Assembly: GCF_025133575.1 (NCBI RefSeq)
Contig: NZ_CP104011.1
Location: 434,001 to 498,000, forward strand
Length of the DNA: 64,000 nucleotides
Source of the DNA: Pseudomonas sp. GCEP-101
GTDB lineage: Bacteria; Pseudomonadota; Gammaproteobacteria; Pseudomonadales; Pseudomonadaceae
Direction: 5' to 3'
The position numbers and the translations under genes were made by a program. The notes under the pieces are model-generated. The model worked only from the letters and a program-made list of their open reading frames with translations. It ran no database searches and was not told the origin of the DNA. Each line of letters starts with the position of its first letter. Position 1 is the first letter of the stretch. Positions 28,690-37,200 of this stretch are shown here, one piece after another.

Positions 28690-30230
28690 GTAGCCCCATC
28701 ACCCTGAAGGCCAAGAGCCCGATACAGGAAGCCATCCACAACCTGTCCGAAGACGCTGGCGCCTTGTACGCACCGGCCGTGCTCGAGGAGCTGCGTTCGA
28801 TGCGCAGCAAGGACCCTGCAGCCTTCGCCCGCCTGCGCATCCAGGTGAAGGAAACCAAGATGCTGAGCATGGCGGAGTTCGATCGCCTGACCGTCTCGGC
28901 CGAGTCGGAAGCAGGAGCTGCTGCCGGGCAAAGCATCTTTGCCGATGTGGAGCCATGGTCGAAGCCGGTGGATGGTGCCGAGTTGCTGGACGATGTAACC
29001 CACGCTCTCGCTCGGCACGTGATAGCGGAGAAGGAGACGCTCCGAGCAGCCGCGCTGTGGGCCACCTTCACCTGGTTGGTCGACGTGGTGCAGATAGCGC
29101 CGATCGCCAACATCACCGCCCCGGAGAAGCGCTGCGGTAAATCGGTCCTACTGACCGCCCTGGGGAAGCTGGTCAACCGCCCGCTTCAGGTGTCGAACAT
29201 CGGGCCGGCAGCGCTGTTCCGCTCCATCGAACTGTGGTCGCCGACTCTGCTGATCGATGAGGTGGACGCCTTCCTCGCGGCCCACGAAGACGCCCGCGGC
29301 ATCCTCAATGCCGGATTCACTCGGGATAGCGCAGTGGTCATCCGCTGTGTGGGCGACGATCACATTCCCACCCCGTTCAACGTTTGGGGTGCGAAGGCTC
29401 TGTGTGGCATCGGCCGAATCGCTGACACGCTGGCCGATCGGAGCGTGCCCCTGCGCCTGCGCCGTCGCACACCCGGCGAGAGCGTGGAGAACCTGCGCCA
29501 CTCTGACCCAGCCCTATGGGAGCAACTGCGCTCGCGGCTGGCGCGCTTTGCACAGGACAACTCTGAGGCAATCGGCAAGGCACGTCCAAAGCCCATTGAA
29601 GGCCTGAACGATCGCGCCAACGACTCCTGGGAACCACTGCTGGCGATCGCGGATCAAGTCGGCGCTCACTGGCCGAAGTCGGCACGCACTGCCGCAATCG
29701 CATTGCACGGTCTGGAAGGTGATGCGCCCAGTGTCGGCGTCGAGCTGCTGGCTGATGTGAAGGCCGCGTTCGAATCTCGCAACGCCTCCAAGATGTTCAG
29801 TGCTGATCTGCTGGAACAACTGGTCGCGGATGACGAAGCACCGTGGGCGACGTGGAACCGTGGAAAGGCAATGTCAGCCCGTCAGCTGTCCGCGAGGCTG
29901 GCCGACTTTGGCATCAAGTCGAAGGACATTCGGCTCGGCTCGATCAACAAAAAGGGGTACGACAAGAGCGACTTCCGCGACGCCTTTGACCGCTACCTTT
30001 CGGCTGACACCCCCTCTCAATCCGCGACAACGCGACACGCCTACTCCCACAAGGCTTCCAGCGATTTTCCTTCCGCGACGGAGGGTGTCGTTGTCACGGA
30101 TGAAAAACCGCTACAGCCCAGTAACCACGCGGGTTGTCACGTTGTCACGGATAAAACACCCCCTGCTAGGAAAGGGGCAGGCAAGGCAAAGGCGACATCC
30201 CACGATGAAACCGACCGGGAGGAGTTCTGA
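28686..30230 (+). CDS. DUF3631-type ATPase (helicase-like)
   Basis: 514 aa. A P-loop lies at about 145-153 with the variant APEKRCGKS (Gly151, Lys152, Ser153), and a Walker B LLIDEVD with Asp191-Glu192. The block GIGRIADTLADRSVPLRLRR is typical of DUF3631 proteins encoded next to TOPRIM primases. The C-terminal part (SARQLSARLADFGIKSKDIR, KGYDKSDFRDAFDRYL) is the family DNA-binding end. The last 60 residues are low-complexity. It probably supplies the helicase activity of island replication. Confidence 0.85.
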   Translation: MSSPITLKAKSPIQEAIHNLSEDAGALYAPAVLEELRSMRSKDPAAFARLRIQVKETKMLSMAEFDRLTVSAESEAGAAAGQSIFADVEPWSKPVDGAELLDDVTHALARHVIAEKETLRAAALWATFTWLVDVVQIAPIANITAPEKRCGKSVLLTALGKLVNRPLQVSNIGPAALFRSIELWSPTLLIDEVDAFLAAHEDARGILNAGFTRDSAVVIRCVGDDHIPTPFNVWGAKALCGIGRIADTLADRSVPLRLRRRTPGESVENLRHSDPALWEQLRSRLARFAQDNSEAIGKARPKPIEGLNDRANDSWEPLLAIADQVGAHWPKSARTAAIALHGLEGDAPSVGVELLADVKAAFESRNASKMFSADLLEQLVADDEAPWATWNRGKAMSARQLSARLADFGIKSKDIRLGSINKKGYDKSDFRDAFDRYLSADTPSQSATTRHAYSHKASSDFPSATEGVVVTDEKPLQPSNHAGCHVVTDKTPPARKGAGKAKATSHDETDREEF

Positions 30231-30523
30231 TGTCTGCTCTCGACTTCCTCACCGAACGCGGTTTCGCCGCCCGGATCAGCGGCAACAAGGTCAGCATTTC
30301 ACCTGGTAGCCGGCTCACAGAAGAGGTCCGCCAGTACGTCCGCCGGCACCGCCTTGAGCTGCTCGCCGAACTGGGCTCGATGGACGGCAAAACGCGCCGC
30401 ATGCACTGGGCGATCACGCTGGGCGGCAAGCCGCTCTGCACGATGATCACGCCGCCCCTGACATTCGAAGAGGCCCTGATCGAAGCGCACTGGCGCTGGC
30501 CTGGTGCCGAGATCACTGAGTAA
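30230..30523 (+). CDS. Small protein with TubC-like N-terminal fold
   Basis: 97 aa. The first 45 residues (ALDFLTERGFAARISGNKVS, RLTEEVRQYVRRHRLELLAE) look like the small TubC N-terminal docking fold often found in phage and integrative-element proteins. The rest (MHWAITLGGKPLCTMITPP, EEALIEAHWRWPGAEIT) resembles a short beta-alpha unit found in related elements. The ATG overlaps the previous stop (TGATG). Function unknown; possibly a replication accessory factor. Confidence 0.7.
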   Translation: MSALDFLTERGFAARISGNKVSISPGSRLTEEVRQYVRRHRLELLAELGSMDGKTRRMHWAITLGGKPLCTMITPPLTFEEALIEAHWRWPGAEITE

Positions 30524-30578
30524 TACCAACCCTGCGCTGGCCGCAGGGCTGGCGCTTACTTCGACCTATGGAGGTCAC

Positions 30579-31475
30579 ATGAAAGGTGCAAACCGTAAAC
30601 ATCCGCTGCCCAACCGCACTGAACAACTGCTTCAACAGCGTGATGATTACCTGGAAGAGATCGAGCAACTGGAGGCACGAGTCCCCGGCCTGGAAACCAA
30701 GCTGGCGGAACTGCGAAAGAAGGTCGTGCGCACGACCATGCATCACATCGACAACGGCAGCCACGAGGTGATGGAAGAGCTATCGAACACCAGGGCGCGC
30801 ATCAACACCCTGCGCGGGCTCGTGCGGGAGACCGAGCGCAGCCTGGAGTTGGTCGAGAAAGCCGAATCGGCAGCGGCCGCCATTGCGCAGGCCATGGAAC
30901 AGATCAACACCGAGCAGCGCCTGCAGGCCTCGCTGCAAGCTCGAATCGAACAGGCCGCAACGCGAAGCCAGGGCATCGAAGAGGAAATTGCTAAAGCAAA
31001 GTCCGCGGCGGAATCGGCTGAGCAGGCCGCCGGCCAGGCGCTCGCGCAGGCAGAGGATGCCAAGGCCGAGAAAGCCGCACGCACGCAATTGGAGAAAGCT
31101 GTGGAGCTGGCGCTGGCGACCGAGGCTACGATCCGAGTGAAGCGCCGCACCATCGAGACCATGGAAGCCGAGGTGGCCAACATGAAGCAGCAGGCTGCTG
31201 ACTCCAGACAGCGCGAACAGGTGGCCAAGGCTGCACTGTCGGAAGCGCTGTGGACCAAATACGCCGAGGAGTGGAACGCTGCAGCCAAGATCTTGGCCGG
31301 CATCGGTGCTCAGCTGGTCGCTGCGGATCGAATCAACGGCGGCTGGGGCGCGCACCTGACGAAACTGCACATCCCTCTGTTCGGCACGCAGGACCGCGAG
31401 ACCGTCACCCGCACGGAAGTGATGGATGCCTCCGACGACGTTTCCCTGGATGATCTGGTGAAAGGGACGGCCTAA
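30579..31475 (+). CDS. Coiled-coil protein of unknown function
   Basis: 298 aa. Residues about 15-240 are one long heptad-rich helix (RDDYLEEIEQLEARVPGLET, RGLVRETERSLELVEKAESA). The C-terminal 60 residues form a compact basic/hydrophobic domain (GWGAHLTKLHIPLFGTQDRE). A GGAGG lies 6 bases before the ATG. Last gene of the replication operon; a hairpin follows 22 bp after the stop. It could be a structural, partition or DNA-tethering protein. No family recognised. Confidence 0.75.
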   Translation: MKGANRKHPLPNRTEQLLQQRDDYLEEIEQLEARVPGLETKLAELRKKVVRTTMHHIDNGSHEVMEELSNTRARINTLRGLVRETERSLELVEKAESAAAAIAQAMEQINTEQRLQASLQARIEQAATRSQGIEEEIAKAKSAAESAEQAAGQALAQAEDAKAEKAARTQLEKAVELALATEATIRVKRRTIETMEAEVANMKQQAADSRQREQVAKAALSEALWTKYAEEWNAAAKILAGIGAQLVAADRINGGWGAHLTKLHIPLFGTQDRETVTRTEVMDASDDVSLDDLVKGTA

Positions 31476-31497
31476 GTTTACTCAGCCCTTAACGGAA

Positions 31498-31520
31498 AGA
31501 GGCGCCGCAATGGCGCCTCT
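31498..31520. terminator. Hairpin between convergent genes
   Basis: AGAGGCGCC and GGCGCCTCT form a perfect 9-bp stem with loop GCAAT, 22 bp after the coiled-coil gene and 24 bp after the end of the convergent gene. Only short T-stretches flank it (TTTCC on the minus strand), so it is a weak bidirectional terminator candidate. Confidence 0.55.
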
Positions 31521-31544
31521 CTCAATTGCAGCGCACTGCATTAG

Positions 31545-31997
31545 CTACCCGGCGAAAGCGGAAGCCGCAGCCGTGAACATGATGCCCACGCCGCGATTCA
31601 AAGCCTCGTTCGCGACAGTCTTTAATGCGCCCATCGTCCCTTTCTTTACCGCATCTCCCAGCGTCCCTCCCAACGTATCTCCGCCAAGGCTCTCTGGAGT
31701 CGCCTTCAATACCTGCAAGGCCTGCGCTGTGAGCCGGCACTGGTACGCCATGCTGTTATCAAGCGTTGTGCCGGCCATCGTGATGAAGCCAGCGTCCTGC
31801 AGCCAGGTCACTGTCGAGTGAAAGAATTCTCCTTCGTCGATTGCTTGGGCTAGGACTTCTTCGAAGTCCTCTCCCGGAGAGAGAACCTGGGAGAACATCA
31901 TGACGTCGAGATCGACACCGATTGGGAATGACTCATAGAGCTTTCCGAAGATCGCACCTGTAAGGCGATCAAAGCGATCGATGTTTGCTTCAGCCAT
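31545..31997 (-). CDS. Hypothetical protein (150 aa), convergent
   Basis: Starts MAEANIDRFDRLTGAIFGKL; AGGTG lies 6 bases upstream of this ATG, and a GTG three codons upstream is possible. Residues 1-95 look like a winged-helix-type alpha/beta domain (GVDLDVMMFSQVLSPGEDF, FFHSTVTWLQDAGFITMAG). The C-terminal 50 are Gly/Ala-rich with a hydrophobic end (GGTLGDAVKKGTMGALKTVA). It is the only minus-strand gene of the island and divides replication genes from cargo. Similar small proteins occur on Pseudomonas islands; role unknown. Confidence 0.65.
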   Translation of the reverse strand: MAEANIDRFDRLTGAIFGKLYESFPIGVDLDVMMFSQVLSPGEDFEEVLAQAIDEGEFFHSTVTWLQDAGFITMAGTTLDNSMAYQCRLTAQALQVLKATPESLGGDTLGGTLGDAVKKGTMGALKTVANEALNRGVGIMFTAAASAFAG

Positions 31998-32341
31998 GGG
32001 GGACACCTATCAGGCAACGAGGGAGGCAAGTATAGCGGGGACCCTAGCCTACCTCCCCCTACCGCGGGGGAGGCGTCGAGCCTCGCGGTAAGACAGAAAT
32101 TTTCGATTTTTCGGATGCTCCACCACAGCCCTTTACGCTAATCGCTGAAATCCCCGCCATTCGTGGGCTGCAGCGTTCTGCAGAGGGTGCGCAGGGTGAG
32201 CATTTTCCGAAAATCGATGTACAAGCCGCAGTACCGTCTAAAAACCCCGAAGACCTAGTGCCTCGGGGCATTCAGCGTCTTCTTGACTCCATCTGAGCTG
32301 TACATGGCTTAAGACAATGGTGAAAACAGGAGGCGCTCACC
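31998..32341. other. Non-coding gap between replication module and cargo
   Basis: 344 bp with no convincing gene. It must contain the promoters of the divergent genes on either side. CCCCGA (32,245-32,250) pairs with TCGGGG (32,263-32,268) with AAAAA before it, forming a terminator-like hairpin for minus-strand transcripts. AGGAGG lies about 12 bp before the next ATG. The short minus-strand frame at 32,059-32,271 is not supported. Confidence 0.5.
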
Positions 32342-33250
32342 ATGCCTACATTCTGGAGGTCGGCTTGGCAGCAGATTTTCAGCTTATCGTTGAAATGGTG
32401 TCACTTCAGTATCAAGATACGACTGCCGAGCAGTGACCGCTGGCATCAAAATGCGAAAGACAATACACAGCTACTGGGATGGAAGACTGTGGGATATTTA
32501 AAAAAGATACTTTTCCTAGATATTTTCCCCTTCACCTGCAGGCTTGTAGGCTGCACGTTGATTTTTTTGGCCATCTCAGGACTGGGATTTCCGCCTAGTG
32601 CAAAACTTTCAACAACCCCATTATCACTATTAATAATCAGCGCATTCTTTCTTCTCCTGCCGATTGCAAAAAAAATCACGCTAGGAAAAGTTATCAGCTT
32701 TGAAAGAGAGGTTGCTCAAGTAAAGGAAGAGGTTCGACAAGCAAAGCTAGACCTCCAACAAAGCCTATCAACCTATAGCAATATGATCTCCGCCATCTCG
32801 AACACAATAAATCAAAACATAAATGTACATTTCCACCCAGAACCACGCGAAAGAACTAAGGCTAAGGAGGAAATAGATAGCGCATCAAGCGGCGAACAAG
32901 CCTCTAACAAAACAATGAGCTTTATTCAAAACGCTGACTATGACACCAACTACGCCCTAGCCAAGCTAAGAATGGAAATTGAAAAATCCTTGCGCACTTC
33001 ACTGGGCCGAAAAACAACAAATAACAACCCAGCATCTATGCGTAGCGGATATGCATCAGCCAGACAAATGTTTTCAGAATTAACCAAGAAGCGCCCAGAA
33101 CTCGAAAGAATGAAAAATTCTTTCGACTACATAATGAAAGTTTGTAATGCAGCGATACACGGCCAGCAGGTGCTGAACAATCATGCAGAGGAAGCTATTC
33201 AGATGGGCTTGGTCTTATTGCAAGCAATACAGCCAGACCCAATAGACTGA
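32342..33250 (+). CDS. Membrane-anchored coiled-coil/HEPN-like cargo protein
   Basis: 302 aa, clearly lower in GC than its neighbours. Two hydrophobic helices at about residues 62-82 and 93-110 (TPLSLLIISAFFLLLPIAKK) are followed by a coiled coil at about 115-160 (VAQVKEEVRQAKLDLQQSLS). A helical C-terminal domain ends with FDYIMKVCNAAIHGQQVL, the N..xH signature of DUF4145/HEPN-like folds. It is followed after 22 bp by a second gene with the same kind of signature. It may be the membrane-bound half of a two-gene defence unit. Low GC and rare codons indicate transfer. Confidence 0.75.
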   Translation: MPTFWRSAWQQIFSLSLKWCHFSIKIRLPSSDRWHQNAKDNTQLLGWKTVGYLKKILFLDIFPFTCRLVGCTLIFLAISGLGFPPSAKLSTTPLSLLIISAFFLLLPIAKKITLGKVISFEREVAQVKEEVRQAKLDLQQSLSTYSNMISAISNTINQNINVHFHPEPRERTKAKEEIDSASSGEQASNKTMSFIQNADYDTNYALAKLRMEIEKSLRTSLGRKTTNNNPASMRSGYASARQMFSELTKKRPELERMKNSFDYIMKVCNAAIHGQQVLNNHAEEAIQMGLVLLQAIQPDPID

Positions 33251-33272
33251 TCCTTTATCGGAGAGAGCTAAA

Positions 33273-34079
33273 ATGGCTGAATTCGACACCACCCCTTCCG
33301 TCTCTAAAACAGCTTTCAGTTGTCCGCACTGCGGGGCCTATACCACACAGACTTGGTATAAAGCCATGTCGGATAAGTACCCGGAGGACCAAAGGACACC
33401 TATATTCCCAAGCACCGAGGTAATTGAAAGCCTAAAGCAAGACACCAAACTAGACCAAGGAACAATAGATTCACTAGTCACTTGGGCAAAAAAAATCAAC
33501 TCCGGAAAGCTATTCTTAGAAAACTCAAGCGAAGCCACGTACTGCCGAACCACCATAAGTAACTGCTATATTTCCGAGTGCTACAACTGTGGCGAACTGG
33601 CAATATGGGCTCACAATCGATTAATTCACCCAGCATCAAAAATAGAAATACTCCCAAACGGTGACATGCCTCCCCATATCCGCAGTTTATTCGATGAAGC
33701 TCGAGAGATAGTCGCGTCATCTCCAAAAGGAGCTGCCGCACTATTGCGCCTATGCATACAACACCTTTGCAAGGAGCTTGGGGAAAGTGGGAAAAACATC
33801 GATTCCGACATCGCAAATCTTGTACGAAAGGGCTTGAACCCCCTCGTACAACAGGCGCTTGATATTGTACGCGTAATTGGAAATGAATCAGTGCATCCAG
33901 GCGAGCTGAATTTGAATGACAACAGAGAGATCTCATTAAAATTATTCGAGCTTGTAAATCTTATTTGTGATCAGATGATCACCCACCCCAAGCAGGTTCA
34001 GCGCATCTACAGAAATCTCCCAAGCGGGAAGCTTGAAGGAATCGAGCGAAGAGATGCGAAGGAAAGAGATGAAAAATAG
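33273..34079 (+). CDS. DUF4145 (HEPN-like) zinc-ribbon protein
   Basis: 268 aa. The N-terminal zinc ribbon pairs CPHCG (residues 18-22) with CYNCGE (about 108-113). A DUF4145 domain follows at about 130-235 (IRSLFDEAREIVASSPKGAA, LLRLCIQHLCKELGESGKNI) with the hallmark DIVRVIGNESVHPGELN. DUF4145 proteins are associated with restriction-type and other defence genes. GGAGAGAG lies 9 bases before the ATG. AT-rich codon use like the previous gene; probably one operon. Confidence 0.85.
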   Translation: MAEFDTTPSVSKTAFSCPHCGAYTTQTWYKAMSDKYPEDQRTPIFPSTEVIESLKQDTKLDQGTIDSLVTWAKKINSGKLFLENSSEATYCRTTISNCYISECYNCGELAIWAHNRLIHPASKIEILPNGDMPPHIRSLFDEAREIVASSPKGAAALLRLCIQHLCKELGESGKNIDSDIANLVRKGLNPLVQQALDIVRVIGNESVHPGELNLNDNREISLKLFELVNLICDQMITHPKQVQRIYRNLPSGKLEGIERRDAKERDEK

Positions 34080-34290
34080 ATGTAGCTACGCCCGCAGGAT
34101 GAAAATTGAATTTTAAAAACATAAATACACGACTTATCAATAAGTCAACATTGAAGAACAAGCCCCATAAACACTGGAGCCCAATCAAAGCCCAACAGAA
34201 GAGATTTGGATATCTAAAAAATGGAAATTAGCGAATTATAAATACTGATTCTCGAGGCGTTGAGCATTATCAATCACAAGGACAACCAGT
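34080..34290. other. AT-rich intergenic region with palindrome
   Basis: 211 bp before the STAND gene, very AT-rich. It contains a perfect palindrome with 7-bp arms, GACTTAT (34,131-34,137) and ATAAGTC (34,140-34,146), and an AAAATT/AATTTT inverted repeat at about 34,102-34,114. AAGGA lies 8 bases before the GTG start of the next gene. It probably holds that gene's promoter and possibly an operator. Confidence 0.45.
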
Positions 34291-37200
34291 GTGCGCGAAT
34301 CCTCCGAAAACGCTCTAGCAAACACCTACATTCCTCGCACACTCTGGTATAAAGATCTAGACAAGGCTGTCGAAATAAAGCAGGAGTTTTTACTTTTACT
34401 CACTCAACCGCTAGTAATCTTGGGCGAGGCAGGCATGGGCAAATCTCGCCTTCTCCAATGGATTGGAACTACGCCCGGCTGTTCTCTCTGCACAGCCCGA
34501 CAACTCATCAACCGCGCTAATCCACAGTCGTTACTGGGCGAGTCTCAGGTGCTCGTTATAGACGCACTTGACGAAGTCAGTGCTGCGAAGGAAGGCGATG
34601 CAGTCAACTTGGTACTCAGGCGTCTCGGTGAACTGGACTATCCCCGTTTCGTGCTGGCTTGCCGGGCGGTCGATTGGCGCAGCGCGACAGGTGTTGAAGC
34701 AATCCGCGAACAGTACGACCAAAGCCCACTGGAACTGAATCTGAATCCCTTTAGCGAGGCCGAAGTCTCAAAATTTTTGGAGCAAGAACTCGGTTCAGAA
34801 AAGTCTTCAGCTATCGTGGCGCACTTCGAGAATTTGGGGCTCGGTGGGTTGCTGGGTAATCCTCAAACGCTCGCGTTAATCATTCCGAGCATCGCGGGTG
34901 GTGCGTTGCCACAGACTCGCAGCGAGCTGTTCGAACTGGCCATTACGCAAATGCTGCTGGAGCACAATGTCAGCAAGGCTGGCACACAACTATCACAAGA
35001 GGCAGCCCTAAACGGAGCCGGCGCAGCATTTGCTGCATTGCTTCTGAGCGGTAGTGAGGTAATCACTAGGGGCCAATCGCAGAACCTCGATGGTGGTGAA
35101 CTCTCGCTACCGGAGCTTTGTGGCATGCCAAGTGGTGAAAATGCTGCGGCATTGCTTGGATCAAGGCTTTTCTGCACAGCTGGAACTGATCGCTTCAGCT
35201 ACTGGCATCGCCGTATAGCCGAATACCTAGGGGCCCGCTATCTGGCTCGCCAGGCTAATACTCCGCGCAAACGTCGTCGCATGTTGGCACTCTTCCAAAG
35301 TCACGGTTTGGTTCCAGCTAGCTTGCGTGGCTTGCATGCATGGCTCGCACTGGACCCCGCACTCGCTCCAGCCGTGATTTCCGCAGACCCCATGGGTCTG
35401 ATCGAATACGGCGATGCCGACAATTTGCTGCCAAGCCAAGCGCGTACGTTACTGCAGGCACTGAAACGGCTAGCAGATACCAATCCAGACTTCCGACCCT
35501 GGAGATCCCAGGTCGTCCGAGGCCTTGCTTCACTGCACTTGATTGATGAGATTCGACATCTGGTCACAACGGACGCTGAGCCTTTCGGACTGCGTTTGCT
35601 GATCCTCGAGTCAATACCTCATACACCCATCGTCCCATTGCTGCTGTCCGAACTACTGGCGTTGATCCAGTCTCCAGAAGGCATCTTCGCCCTACGGCGC
35701 GCAGCGGCTGAAGCTCTGATCGGCCATATTTCTGACGAGGACTGGGCGAAGATCTTCAAAGTACTGCGTGATTGGGACGATGAGCTGTCGCTCCGTCTGG
35801 CGCTGGAGCTAATGGACCAGGTGGGATATGCCCCGTTTGATGATCAGCTGATAACTGAACTGGTGCAGAAGTACGCCATCAAGGACGGGAGGACAGCACG
35901 CCCGTTCTATCTACTCGAGATGAACCTACCTGACAACCGGCTGGAATCTTTCCTAGACCATTTCGCGGTCACATCTACCCGTGTCTCTGCGTCACTCGAG
36001 GCATCCGACTACGAGAACAAGGCAGAGCTTTCGGACTTTGCCTACCGACTGATCGCACGCCGCCTTCATTGCGGCCCTCTTGATCCTCAGTCGCTATGGC
36101 GCTGGCTAAGCCCTTTTGACTCAAGCAACGGCTTCGATAAAGAGCCACGACAACAGTTGCAGGACTACCTAACGACAAACACCGACCTTCGCCAAGCCGT
36201 ACAGCGCATGGTGATTTTGGATCGTGCCGACGGGAAATCTGCCTGGCACAGGTATATGGAGCTTCAAAGAAAATCGAGCGGCTTCTTCTGTACCGAGAGT
36301 GATGCACTTGCCTTGCTAGCGGTGCTAGACCCCATGGACCACCATGACGACTCTTGGAGGGACATCGTTCAACTAGTAGCGCACGACCAAGCGCATGGCG
36401 CTGAAGTCCGCCACGCTGCAAAACCCTTCGCGAGAAAGCAGAGCGACCTTCTCGAATGGATCGACAAGTTGGCAACCCCTTCTGTACATCAGTGGCAGAT
36501 CGAGCAGGAGGAATGGCGCACTGCTAGGCGACAAGAACTAGAGGAGAGGCATTTAGAGCATCGGAAGCACTTTTCCGCCCGGAAGAAACTCATGAGCGAA
36601 GGCCGGTATGGTGTCATTGTTGGCCCCGCTATGGCCTACCTAAAGCTTTATTCGGACATAGGGAATGATGTACCAGCTCATGAACGCATCGCCCAATGGC
36701 TGGGTGAGGAGCTAGCACAGGCTGCACACTTGGGGTTCGAGGCCTTTTTGAAACAATCGCCTCCAGTTCCGACTGCTGATGATATCGCCCAAAGCTATGC
36801 TAAGGACAAAGAGTACAAAGCCGGCTACATCATCATCGCAGCATTAGCCGAACGTCTTCGCAACGAAAAAGGTATCGACGATCTAAACGAAGAGCGCTTA
36901 ATGGCAGCACTGTTTGTAGTGAAATCCACCAGAGTGGATCAACATGCAGACACCGCAAGACTCGAGCCGCTACTGACCAGCGAACTGCAAAATCGAGGGT
37001 GCTGGCCTTCTGCAATGCGCACATTGATGGAACCGCAGATTAGAGCAGCCCGTGAACATGTGACCGGGCTTCATGACCTGATGCATGACAGCTCACAAGC
37101 GCCGCTAGCAAACGAGTTAGCTTTAGATTGGCTGCAGAGATACACCACTCTGCCTGACCAGGTTGAAAATCTCCTAATCGACCGATTGTTAAATGCTCAT

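Noticed and set aside
32059..32271. 70-aa minus-strand frame in the gap before the cargo genes
   Set aside because: Low-complexity Ser/Pro-rich product, crosses a hairpin, no ribosome site.
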